In this document: positions 37,436 through 49,620 of the stretch, piece by piece
Numbering within the stretch: position 1 is the first letter of the stretch
How the letters are laid out: the number at the start of each line of letters is the position of its first letter
DNA from: Chrysomallon squamiferum
Lineage: Eukaryota > Mollusca > Gastropoda > Neomphalida > Peltospiridae
Reading direction: 5' to 3'
Length of the DNA stretch: 64,000 nt
NCBI GenBank assembly: GCA_012295275.1
Contig: CM022672.1
Location: 25,865,930 to 25,929,929 of the forward strand
Notes under the pieces: generated by a model
Told to the model about the DNA's origin: nothing
The model's input: only the letters and a program-made list of their open reading frames with translations
Database searches by the model: none
Translations under genes and position numbers: made by a program

Positions 37436-37727
37436 CAGAGTGACCACTAGGGTGATGGACAGAATCCCTGCCAGAAAAAAAAAAACCATTGACAGAACCC
37501 CACAGAAAGACAAAACTTGTTTAAAAATGAGACAATGGACAAAACCTCTGAGTTTTAAAAATATTTTTTCTGTTTTTAGTTTGGAACAAAATTTTGTAGT
37601 CCTTAGACCAGTTCATTACCCAGAAAAATGCCCGGAATCATAAATCTATGTACCAATGTTTAAATACTGTCTTTTAATTTCACTTAAAAATAACATTAAC
37701 TTTTGATCTAACCCATTACTGTAAAAG

Positions 37728-37766
<39 letters not shown>

Positions 37767-37933
37767 TATGTTAAATATTTTATGCAAAGAAAAATAGATG
37801 GAAAAAAAAAAGTTGTATGGTTATTGCTTAGTGTCACATTGGAAAACAAAGGTTTATTTCCAGCAAGGTTTTCTTTATATTTCTGACAGGGGTTTTGTCC
37901 TGCTGGGGCCTGGCCTTCCCTAAACCAGCCCTG
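37436..37933. mobile_element. Inverted-repeat DNA element (non-autonomous, hAT-like ends)
   Basis: Ends read CAGAGTGACCACTAGGG and, reversed, CAGGGCTGGTTTAGGG. Inside them, 37457-37477 is the reverse complement of 37880-37900 with 18 of 21 matches. The 498-bp body carries a long T tract (about 37730-37763) and no transposase frame. No 8-bp target duplication is visible at the proposed ends, so family and exact borders are uncertain. Confidence 0.5.
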
Positions 37934-38392
37934 TAATGTTTAATTTGAATATCAAAAACATAAAGAGATGTCAGACAATTTGATAGAACAGAATCTATAT
38001 CTGTATTTATAATAGACATATTAAATTAATCATTTTAAACATGAATTAAAGAAGAAGAATTAATTACATAACTGTTAAATCAGTATTAAATGGATATTTT
38101 TGCATAAATATTATAAAACTTATCTTCAGTTTCCACCACTTCAGTCATTAGTTAAAATTATAAAACAAGCATAGGAGAGCTTAATGACAAATGACAGGTA
38201 AACTGATTACAGGTACGTTGATTAAACCTAATTAGGACAATATTTATTAAGTAAATGTTTGTGTTGAGTAATTATGATAAATAATACACATCTGTCATTA
38301 TTTATTTGACGTAAAATATGAACGTTGAAAGCAAATGAGAGATTTGTTGACCATTTATCATTAATTTCAAAACATCAAAAGATCAGAAATAC

Positions 38393-38428
<36 letters not shown>

Positions 38429-39700
38429 AAATATAAGACAGATTTTGCCATTAAAAACAACAAAATCATGTCAAAAATCATTATTATTATTATGATTATT
38501 ATTTATAATGATACTAATGAATAATAATTAAAATGATGATACTAACAATAATAATAAAATAGTAATAATATATATATATATATAAAAATTTTTACTTGTC
38601 TATCCAGTATGTAAATCCACAAATTGACGTATCAGATATGAAAATCCATAAATTAAAATATAAAGCCTCAGAAAATACCTTTACTCAGATTCCAGCTTAT
38701 CTGATCAGGAAAGCTAGCTACAAGAATAAGCAGTTGTTTTTGTTTTAAGAGTTTTTTCTATTTCACCTCAGAACTGTCCACCATGTTTGACACAACGTGA
38801 CCTTTGTCCTCAGTGTGTCTGCTAAAAGACTTCATTGTTTCTGATTACCTGTTTTTACCTGTTTAATTAAACAATGGACAGTGTGGTCGATGCAGCAGTC
38901 AATTGTGCACTGTACACAGTTTAATGATTATTTTTTTTCTCTCTCCTTATCTCAGCTTTCTCTCTCTTCTGTCACATAAAAATTCAACATCAGTGAAAAT
39001 ATTGCGTGTAAAAGATTCCAGCACACACAGAGAACTTATACAGAGATAGATTACAGAGCATGCACTGTTGTTGAGCAAAGTGGCAGTCCTCCTGTTCACA
39101 GTGCATGGTGAAAAAAAAAAAAAATATATATAGCAATTACCTGTATGTGAGTTTCTATGTACAGAAAGCAATAAAGCTTGGATTATAAATGTGTCATCTG
39201 AATAAGAGATTTTTTTTTATTCACACAATAACCATGGTAATCCAATTAGCAGTGACTGACTGAAATTCAAGCTTGGGTGATGTTTAAAGACAATTAATTA
39301 CTGTTGGATTGAACTGACAACTTCAACAGCCATTAACATACTTTAATACTGTGAGTTTAGATTTAAGTGTTTCATCTATTATACATACATACATACATAC
39401 ATACATACATACACATATGTAATTTTTATGAGTGTATGTGTGTGTGATTACAAGAAAATAATTACTTTTTTAGAAATTAAATTAAATTTTAAAATAGAAC
39501 CAATAAAAAAGGAATCATTATATATCATGTTTTAAACAAAAAAAAAAAAAAAAAAAAATAATAATGAATGTCTATTTATTGAAATTTAAAGCATTTTTTC
39601 ATTTTAAATGATTAATATTAGCTACAAATGTTATTTTTGTAATAACTATATTGCTACATATTCAGTAACATTAACACTATTACTGCCATCAAACCATTAA
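37934..39700. other. Non-coding DNA with (GATA)n and (ATAC)n
   Basis: (GATA)n at about 38393-38425 and (CATA)n at about 39380-39412, with A/T tracts elsewhere. No gene recognised. Confidence 0.45.
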
Positions 39701-39729
39701 TTTTTAGACTGGTATATTATGGGATCCAA

Positions 39730-39955
39730 ATCCTACTACATGACCCTATTTGACCTTTTGGTGATCCTATTTGACCTATTGATGATCTTAGTACAAGATC
39801 CTATCTGATCTACTGATGATCCTAGAACACAATCCTATTTAACCTAGTGTGATCCTAGTACGTGATCCTATTTGACCTATTGATGATCCTAAAACACAAT
39901 CCTATTTAACCTTCTGTGATCCTAGTACATGATCCTATTTGACCTGTTGTTGATC
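39730..39955. repeat. Diverged tandem repeat of GATCCTATTTGACCT type
   Basis: GATCCTATTTGACCTATTGA and GATCCTAGTAC or GATCCTAAAACACAATCC blocks recur about eight times with a higher-order period of about 60 bp. Confidence 0.85.
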
Positions 39956-40700
39956 TGATACTTGTTCCTTGCACATTAATTTGCTCCTACTGGGAATCCT
40001 ATCATCTGCTCCTAATTTGACACAGGGACTTAATCTATTGGGAGTAAAAATGTCAGTAACCCTGACTTTCCTTTGCAACTTATTTTTTTGTTTGCCCATA
40101 CTTCCTAACACGATTATGTCAAAATCTTTCCCAGCCCAACGACTCAAAAAGCACAATGATTTGCCTTCCAACCCTTTCATCCAAATATCAAAGTTCACAT
40201 ATTATATAAAACATTATAAATTCATCACGGTAATATCTACAACAAGTGTCTGTGACATTAAAAAACTCTCTTTATAACTTAACTTTTATCTTTGAAACCA
40301 TCACAGAAATGTGCATTGCTGCATTAAGAGAGAAACTGACCTTGCTGGTGACCTGTCACGCATGACTGAGTGTCTTAAACCATATGTGATCTGTACATTA
40401 AGTCATATTACACAGTTCTCACAGAAAACTTTCAGGTCAACAGAAGCAGGTCAAAGAGTCTATGACAGCCATTGTTCCCACGATGCACACAAATGTTTCA
40501 CATCAGAACAGAAATTTCTTCAGTGTCAGCTCGTGTCTTGTGATCTCTTACAAAGATCTCCCACTCTCCTCTTTCACATGCTTGTGTTGACATGTAAAAC
40601 TATAAAATGTAGTCTCAAGATAATTATACATTACATTATATATTTGTTACAATACATGCTCTTTTATAAAGACACATGTAATTTTGTTTAAAATATAAAT
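39956..40700. other. Region of overlapping open frames, no recognised protein
   Basis: Non-repetitive open frames occur at 39969-40277 (plus), 40311-40691 (plus, 126 codons) and 39935-40198 (minus). Base composition is less extreme than in the flanks. I recognise no domain in any of them, and splice signals and coding periodicity are not evident. It may be an old transposon body or chance frames. Confidence 0.2.
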
Positions 40701-42933
40701 GGAAGAATTTCAAAGATTTAAAAGTACATTTAACAACTATTATTTGGTGTCAAGGACAAAGTTTTCATTGCATGTATATTGCATCAGTGATTCTCAACCT
40801 GGGAAGTAGTGCCTCCTTGTGGCACAATATAGTAAAATGTGTATAATATATAAATAATTCATCACACTTCTAATGTGCATTCTAGTGCACAATTTTATAT
40901 ATGTATGTTTATTTCTAAAATTTATGTCTTCCTTACATGTTTATTTCCAAACTGATTTCCATATTTTAATTTTATTATAGAATAGTCCTATATTAAAACA
41001 TTGTATTTAAATTATTTAGATTGATAGGAAAGATATAGAAAAAAATAGTCAACATAGTGCACTGAATCAAGTATTAGATTATAAACCAGTTTTCATTCAG
41101 TAAACAGTCAGTAAATATATGCATACTGAATTAATGCATAATTTTATATACTTATTTTATGTGCATCAGTACACATACATTTGTAGATGATAACATCTTA
41201 TACAAAACAGTGTGAATTGTAAAATGAATTTTATGAGTTATTATATATGTATTCATGTCATTACGTATCTACTGCATGTCTCTGTGTATTTGTCAGTGGT
41301 GTGTATGTAAATGTCTGTATGAATGTGTTCAGTAAAAAATGAAAATTTCAATATTTAAAAAAAAAAATGTATGATGCTGTGTACAAAAATATTCATTGTT
41401 ATACTAGAATTTACAGACAAATCTAAAATTATATAAAATGAAAAAAAGATAAATAAAAGAATAACAAATTATCACTAACAAAATTTGTCATACTAACTTT
41501 TCAGCAGATATCAAATTGAAAGTTGTTATTATATATAAAATATTCCTTACCTGTGACATATGAACGTTATTATACGTTAAATCATAAACCTTTTTCTCAG
41601 TTCTTCAAACTGTCTTTATATAAAAATAATCTTTACTGAGTAGACAGTCAGACAATAGTCCATGTACTGAATAAAAAACTCACATGCATTTAAAAGAAAC
41701 ATGAACTATTTCTCTATTGATTCTGCAAATTAAACAACTTACATTTTAACCATACATACATGCAGCTCTTACCAGCAAGATGTTGCACTGATCTGCAGCA
41801 ATGATGACAATACCAAATGTGACCTAACAATGGATGATGGTGATGGTGATGAAGATGATGATGATGAATATGATGATGATGCCTGTACTGACTTTTTTTT
41901 TTTTTTTTCAGAGAGCAAGCTAAAAGCTGTCCAACATAAATAGCAAAGTGCCAAACACTGCACAAGTTGACGGAAAAAAACAAAATGTCTGTCAACACTG
42001 GCTGGGCAAATATTATCTCTGGGTGTTAGAACATTTCTTTCTATTGATTCCAGTTAACACTCTGTTTAATTGTTGAGTATCTATAGGCCTGCCACATAGA
42101 CAAAACAACAAAAGACTTTAAATGCAAAGTAGAAGTGCGGGTTTATACTGCAGCAAAATATAAAAAAAAGTTTAAAAAACTGGTAATATAACTTTACGAA
42201 TGATTAGATTTTCAAACCTTTCAGGTTTAAGTTGGTTTAATAATTTGGAGCATAATAATGGATTATAAGTGAAATAAATCAAGTGAAAAAAACAACTGGA
42301 TAAATATGTTATTTATAATGAAATACTGAATTATATTAAGAGTAAAAAAAAAAAAAAAAGTTTTAATTAAGTTATTTATAAGGAAATAAAACACGGAAAT
42401 TTATAGTAAATGGAAAAACAAATGAAAAAAAAAAAATTCTGACAAGTAATTTATGTACATATTAAGTAAAAAAACATTTCCATTAAAGACTTTTTTCAGT
42501 ATATTATTCTAAATGAAATATTAATACATGTTTGTCAAAAAACCAACAACAACAAAACAAACAAACAAACAAAAAAATAAAATAAAATAAAATAAAATAA
42601 AAAATAAAATAAAATAAAATAAAATAACCCCCAAAATTCTTAGCAAATTTAATACAGTATAATGAAAACTTTATTACAATGGAAATAATAATAAAAATAA
42701 TTAGCAAAAAAGTCCAGGAAATTTGACATTTTGTTTAATTTATATTCAAGTATGAATAATTTTACATATTTTACACAGTTGACTTTAACTTAACTTGTAA
42801 TTAAACTTTTATTTAAGATTTGAGTACAACTTTTAAGAAAAAAATGTTGCTACATTTTGAAAATAAACTTTGATTATCGCAGAGTAAAATAAAATAAATA
42901 TCAGTAAAGCAAAATGAATATATAAGTGAATAT

Positions 42934-42970
<37 letters not shown>

Positions 42971-43540
42971 ATTAATAGGATTTTTGGTCTAAGCATTTCT
43001 TAATTTGGCAAAGGTTCAAGAAGCTTAGGACTCAAAAACAAATGTTAGGACTTGAATAATTCTGTTATTGTAACACATACTGTACCAACAGCCACTCAGA
43101 CACACACACAGTCATACAGACACACACACAGTCATACAGACACTCACTCTGACACTAGTGAGATGTATTTAACTCTTGTTTGCTAAAATGTATTTACTTT
43201 CACCTAACTGATAACAACTGTGATCCAAATACCTGAATTACTGTCTACCTTGTATCAGCTGTTTAACACCTCAGTGTTATGTTCGTTTAGCTAATCCACT
43301 CACCTGTTCAGGTACTGGGTAGACATAATGAGATGTACACAAAGAGAAGTGGTTGAGTTACTACTTAATTAAACAGAGAAAAAAAAAAAAAAAAAAAAAT
43401 GTTGACACAGTAGAGGGGTTTGTAGATAAAAATATAATTAGACTAAATTCGAAAATGGATTAAAAATATGTAATAGGAAGAGTGAAATTTAAAAACTGAT
43501 CAGTTATACATGCCTCTCCAAAATTTATACTCAGTGTTAT
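40701..43540. other. Non-coding AT-rich DNA with simple repeats
   Basis: (GAT)n at about 41833-41882, (AAATA)n at 42572-42627, A tracts at about 42942-42968 and 43380-43399, and a short duplicated CAGACACACACACAGTCATA at about 43097-43140. No gene recognised. Confidence 0.4.
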
Positions 43541-43541
43541 G

Positions 43542-43542
<1 letters not shown>

Positions 43543-43598
<56 letters not shown>
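43543..43598. repeat. (GT)n microsatellite
   Basis: About 27 uninterrupted GT units. Confidence 0.97.
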
Positions 43599-43601
<3 letters not shown>

Positions 43602-44008
43602 TGTTATGTATGTGTCAATAGGAGAAAGACAAAGGGAGAGAGGGATATACACTTTTTAAATTAGTCAACTTTAATAATATTTACCATTCTGTGTTTGTAT
43701 CTGTGCATCTATCCCTCCATATACATACCTATTTATTAATCCATCTATGCACATACATAATATATATATATATATAAGCTAACATGTAAAATTATGAAGA
43801 CATCTGAGAGATCTCGGTGTGGTAATGGTGAACCAGTCTGTGTTTTACTTGTAACAAATATGTGTCAACAGAAAACCTTGCCAAAACACACACACAGCAA
43901 CATAACACACACAGACTGTTCAAACAGCACGTCCTTCATTCAAGTCACACTGCTGTAATAAGTACACTCACAGAATACAGCTAGAGTTAGGAGATCAGAG
44001 ATAACAGT

Positions 44009-44011
<3 letters not shown>

Positions 44012-44072
<61 letters not shown>

Positions 44073-44099
44073 CAGAGAGAGAGAGAGAGAAAGAGAGAA
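44012..44099. repeat. (AG)n microsatellite
   Basis: About 40 AG units with a few interruptions in the second half. Confidence 0.97.
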
Positions 44100-44840
44100 T
44101 GTATTTATCTGATATAAAGAGTTAGGTTTTTAAAAATCTACCTCCGTAGTGCATTAGAAGGTTTTTTTAACAAGTACCATCTATGAGAGATATATGTGCC
44201 ATACATTCACCATCACTGACAGGCCTATAGAATCACAACTGAACAGTATAACTTAAACTTCTTAATAATCCTTCACACCCAGTAACATCATAAATCCTCA
44301 GGTAGGTATGGAATAAAAGAAGTTACTAACACATTTCATAGGTGAACGTCAACTACAAAAATATACATAACCTTATCTCCTCCCACAAGAATAAACCTTT
44401 TGACTGTCAGATAAATAAAACTTGATCTTCAGTTATCAGTAGATATCACCCTGTTTACATATCTCTTGAATCTCTCAGTGTCTGTCTGTCACTGTTATAC
44501 ATACATGGCTATATTTTATATTAAATAAATTTATATAGCCTCACAATTCAAACACTTCTGTTACAGACTTGACCCCTGCCTCTGTTATAGACTGTTACTC
44601 TCTTTCACATTTGTTAAGTTGTTTATATCCCTGTCATTCTGTGTAATTATGAAGTAAACACAACTCCATGCTTACAAGGCATACCGAGGTAATATATAAG
44701 ATTATGGTCATACTTTTGTAAACATGTTTTGTTGCCTGCCGTATTACATAATTTGACTGTTGTTACATTTGTATGTCTGATAGACGTTTACAGTGTTTGA
44801 GTTAGAAGTGTAAAAAGTTGAGACATAAATGGCTAATAAA

Positions 44841-44878
<38 letters not shown>

Positions 44879-45764
44879 TTGTTGCAAGTATTAATGTAGT
44901 GAAGTGAAATTTAAAGAATGTGGAGTATATAAAAGTTTTTAAATTACTGTTGAAATTTTCTGTTATATACTTCTTGGAAAATATACACCTACACATACAT
45001 ATAGCTAGGCACACACGCATATACAGAGAAACATAAATACATACTCACATACATACCTGTAGAAAAACACAAAATCACGCATTTCCTATTAACAAGTTAA
45101 CATATCCTTACCTTTCAAGCACATACATCATGGGTCTGTCCTCTGGCTATGGTAACAGCCACAACAACGCACTATGATCCAGTACTATCAGCTTTCTGTG
45201 TATGCAGAGCTGACTATGACAATAACTGTTGTCACTCTGAATACAGTTAACAGGTTCACCAGTTTTAGTAAATATCTATTCTCTGGCCAAATTGGTTTTC
45301 ATCACGCAAACAGTTTCCCTAACTGTTAACAGGGTCAGCTCAATTACATATGAAGTCCAAAGACAGGTGGTTTGTTGTGTAAAAGACTCACACACTTATA
45401 CTGGACTGTACCATCACAGGTATATGATATATTGTTATATTACATATGTGTTATAACTTAAGCAGTAAAAGTTAATCTGTGTGTGATGTAATGAAAGGCT
45501 AATTAAGGTTAATGACATAACAGAACATAATTATATTGTAAAATCAAGTAATGTTTTTTGTTTTTTTGTTTTTAAATATTGTTATAATTAACCTATATTT
45601 TTTATGTTTATAAATTTTTGAAGAAATAATTGTGAATGTATGTGTCTGTGTGTTTGAATGGATACATATATACCCACTGGAAGTTTATATTCAAAATTCA
45701 GATATATATAGCATCTTTAATAACAGCCTTCATTGTGCATATAAAACAGAGAGAGAGAGAGATA

Positions 45765-45833
<69 letters not shown>

Positions 45834-46860
45834 ACTAAAATTCAGTAAATTTTATCATGATCTTCTTTGGTTTATTTCACATTATTTTAGATATTGAACC
45901 ATTAATAAATATCATTTAAAGATTTTTCACCCATTATTTATCACATACCAACCTTCAGGTGTGAAATGTGCTTACCTTTTTGTTTGAGCCAGAGACAGGA
46001 CAATGTTTACTGTACAGAACAAACACAGACATCCTTTCTGTCAAACAATCAGCTTATCTCACTTGTCACTGGTAGACAGGCTTAACACATCCTAATTCAG
46101 TTTGTTTTTAATCTTAACAACAAAATTTACAATTATCTGATAGAGTTATTATTAATAATAATAAAAAAAAAAAAAAAAAAAATTAATGTTTAAATTTTTA
46201 TTTATTTAATTATTATTATTATTATTATTATTATTATTTTAATTTATTTATTTATTTGTTTTATTTTTTATTTTTTTGAACCTTGCTATTAGTTAACACT
46301 GTCAAATTTAAAAATGATTGATGTTTACAAAATCTGATGACTAACTTTCACATAAACTTCTCTTTAACTATGTAAGTATTTGTCTGTATATACAGCATAT
46401 GTTTTTGACTGTGTGTACATGTATCTGTCCATATGTGTGTTTGTATGTAGCTATGTATGTATGTGTGGATGTGTGGATGTGATCATGTCTGTATCTGTCA
46501 GTCTGCATTAAGAAATATGTACAGATTCTAAACAAGCAGTATTCATTCATTCATTTTATGCTATTGTTTTTCCAACACCTACGACAATGAATAAAATCCC
46601 CAGCTAAACACATGAATGGCTGGTTCTAATAGAAACATGATAGTCCTTTAATTGTTTGTTACTGAAATTTAATCCAAAATATACCATTTAGTTTGAGATC
46701 AAGTCATTAGCTGTAATATTAACCACATAGTTATTTTTTATTATTATTACTATTATTCTTATTCTTCTTCTTCTTCTTCTTCTTATTATTATTTTATCAC
46801 ACAAATGACTGAATGTAGACATTAAACCAATATACATTACAGTTACAAATACGAGTAAAT
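44100..46860. other. Non-coding DNA, simple repeats, no gene recognised
   Basis: (TA)n at about 44845-44871, (AG)n with a GT insert at 45750-45830, A tract and (ATT)n at about 46163-46236, and (TTC)n at about 46755-46783. A minus-strand donor-like GAAAG|GTAAGG at 45112 lacks a supported partner. Confidence 0.4.
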
Positions 46861-46898
46861 GAAACATATTAATTTGTGCTATGCTTATTTGACAACTG

Positions 46899-47140
46899 AC
46901 CAAATTTTGAAACAAAGCAGCAATATAAACCATACAGACATATTAAAATGTTTGCTATAATTATTTCAATATGACCAAATTTTGAAACAAAGCAGTAATA
47001 TAAACCAGATACACATATTAAAATGTTTGCTATAATTATTTCAATATGACCAAATTTTGAAACAAAGCAGTAATATAAACCAGATACACATATTAAAATT
47101 TTTGCTATAATTATTTCACACTTGACCAAGATTTGAACCT
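46899..47140. repeat. Tandem array, 75-bp unit, 3 copies plus a partial fourth
   Basis: ACCAAATTTTGAAACAAAGC begins units at 46899, 46974 and 47049, exactly 75 bp apart. The fourth copy diverges into ACCAAGATTTGAACC. A weaker copy may precede 46899. The 86-codon minus-strand ORF through it is a repeat translation. Confidence 0.92.
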
Positions 47141-47509
47141 AAGTGTGACAGATCTTCACACTGTGCTGAAGTCTGAAATGGAAGAGTAGCTACTTGAGAC
47201 AAGATGATTATTCTGATAAGGATTTTGAATCAGAACAAATGGTATCAGATTTACACCACCGATCTGTGTTGTCAAGGCTACAAATTATCTGAGAGAATCT
47301 TCAAAGCTCTGTGACAGAACAAATAGACTGTTTCTGTTCACAAGTGTTTACCTAATTTACAATCAGCCAATCAGAAACAGGATTACAGACAGTGACATGT
47401 CAGTGAAACAATGATTGTGATTGAATCAATAGAAATGGTCAAATTGCTTAAGTGAAATAAATGATTAGTTGAACAGAAATAATAGAGTTAAGAACAGTGT
47501 GTCTGAGAG

Positions 47510-47810
47510 AGACAGAGTGACAGACAGGACAGAGAGAGAGAGAGACAGAGAGAGACAGTAGACAGAAAGAGAGGATGTGAGACAGGAAAAAATGAGAAAA
47601 AGAGACAGAAAACGGAAAAAGAGTAATAGTAACAGAAAAACTTACACACAAAAGAAAACAGTGTGTGTGAGAAACAGTGAAAAAAAAGAAAACAACTAAA
47701 AATAGAGAGAGTGACAGACAACAGAAAAACAAAGAGCAATAGATAAACCAGTAAGTAGAAAGATAAATGGATAGACAGACACAAAGACAAACAGACAGAC
47801 AGAGAGATAT
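47510..47810. repeat. AGAGACAG-rich purine stretch
   Basis: Degenerate AGAGAGACAGA repeats over 300 bp. Three overlapping minus-strand ORFs here (Ser/Leu/Phe/Cys-rich) are translations of this composition. Confidence 0.8.
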
Positions 47811-48654
47811 TGAAAATATTGATTATCAGCAGCTGCTGTATTAATAAAAATACTGTATAAACACAATAAAAAAAATTGCACATGAAGCAAAATTAAAAAT
47901 TATTTGTTTTTAATAATGTTTTATGAGTACTGATAATGTTAACTATGGCCAGAAGCATAAGGAAATGAATTCATTATAAAAACATTTAAAACAGAAAATG
48001 TGTGATGTATAATGTAGTTATATTTTCTGTAGATTTCATTAAATCTTTGCAAAATGATGTTACATATAGAAAACTGACTCGATTTTGTAAATTTCAAATT
48101 CAGATTTATTACTTAATATTATTAATGTAAGAATCAGCCTTTTTTTAAGTGCAATATATTTTACTTATTCAAGTGATATAAATATAAAATTATGCTTAGA
48201 AAAAATTTAATAAATTTTTTTTAATTACGTGTCACAAATATGATTTTCTACTAACACTGTGTCTAACTTGGAAATTAGCAATGAATGATATTTTAAAGCA
48301 CCTTCCTGCTGATAGGAATACATGAACCTCCACCTTTTGAAAATCTAATTATGGAGTTGTGGCTTGACATGATAAAATAACCCAGTAGGGGACACGCCTT
48401 TGAAAAACACACAGTTTGCACATTACAACAGAGTTACTGCATACTTCAGTAAATCAGTTCATGTGATAGGGGTAAAAAAATTTTTTTAAAAAATACTTAA
48501 TCCCTCATTAAAGAGAGCCAAGCCCAGTTATACTTGACTGGCATCAGACACGATTCTGTGCTAAAGTCACTTGCTATCAATCAAACATTTCCTGTCAATA
48601 TTAATCATACAGCCTAAAGCAAAACACTGTACAAGGTTTTCATCTAGGGGATTC

Positions 48655-48790
48655 CCCTAACAGTTAATATATTTCAGTACTTAGCAAGTGTCAGAATGCC
48701 ACTCTGACATAAAGTACTGGCCTGAGACATGACAGGATCGGGGATCAGTCCTCCTCAGTGATCCTGTTGAATTGTTTCTTTCTTTTCCTG
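48655..48790. mobile_element. SINE-like fragment
   Basis: On the minus strand GGACTGATCCCCGATCCTGT is followed by CAGGCCAGTACTTTATGTCA, a layout like the tRNA-related B-box and A-box part of SINEs in reversed order on plus. Diverged and without clear ends. Tentative. Confidence 0.25.
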
Positions 48791-49137
48791 TCAGTAAGTG
48801 ATTGGTACGAACTGTCTTAAGAAAATGTGTATATTATTAACAGATACCTAGCTGCTAATCATAAAAGAATAGCCACTGTTTGGTTACAGCATGTTTCCTC
48901 TCTTATTACCTGTATGGTGTCACCATATTTATATACTATATATATTTCAGTAAATGAAAAAAATATTTTTCTTCAGCATATAAAATTTCTATAACAATTT
49001 TGATGATGAAATGGTTAAATTACCTTTCTCAAAGCTGGGATCATATCTTAGGAATAGAATGTAAGTGAACGACTATTCCACTGTTTATCAACTCAACAAC
49101 TGATTTTAAGTAGAAAACAAATGTTTGCTCTTTGATA

Positions 49138-49319
49138 CTGGGCCATCTTAACAGCGTTACAGACCAACAGGCAAAGCAACACACTGGGGCCCTTACACAC
49201 ACAACCACGAAAGATGTATTAACAATGACCCCATTGCACACAGGGATTTTAATGGGCCCATTGACCGAAGGGGTTCCCAGGACAATTGTTCAATGTGCCT
49301 GTGCCTCAAAACAGCCCTG
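49138..49319. mobile_element. hAT-like MITE relic
   Basis: The left end CTGGGCCATCTTAACAGC and the reversed right end CAGGGCTGTTTTGAGGC form imperfect inverted ends of the CAGGGCCGTCTTAA type. CTGGGGCCC lies inside, as in many hAT MITEs with nested GGGCCC motifs. Flanking octamers CTTTGATA and GTGTGATG agree at 5 of 8 positions, so a target duplication is weak at best. The 74-codon plus-strand ORF across it is not a transposase. Confidence 0.45.
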
Positions 49320-49426
49320 GTGTGATGATAACATGAGAGAACTAACCTACCACTGAAACAGTGTGAGTTATACTAGCAGCACCACAGTGCATACCATGAT
49401 AACTTGTTCAGCTATATATTAATTAA

Positions 49427-49616
49427 CCCTTTCACTGCATAGTAAAAAATAGTAGTCCACTGCTGCCCCAGGATTGGTACAGAGTTTGGGAGTCTCTGGG
49501 GATGTGTCCACTTCTTGCACCATAATCAGAACGTTTTTTTAATGCCTTGGGGTTAAATCTGCTTTTGATGGTAATAAAATTATGAATGGATACATCTGCT
49601 GACTTCAAGGAAAGGG
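49427..49616. mobile_element. piggyBac-like MITE with TTAA target duplications
   Basis: TTAA at 49423-49426 and 49617-49620 bracket a 190-bp element that begins CCCTTTC and ends GAAAGGG, so the inverted ends including the target are TTAACCCTTTC perfectly matched. TTAA duplication and CCC...GGG termini are the hallmark of piggyBac-superfamily elements. No ORF inside, so it is non-autonomous. Confidence 0.7.
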
Positions 49617-49620
49617 TTAA

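Noticed and set aside
45107-45116. Minus-strand donor-like GAAAG|GTAAGG (also at 41546 and 45971)
   Set aside because: No convincing acceptor or open exon upstream, and donor-like strings are common in this window.
46869-47129. 86-residue frame with three internal repeats, membrane-protein-like
   Set aside because: It is the 75-bp tandem array; 75 is divisible by three, so the frame stays open by arithmetic.
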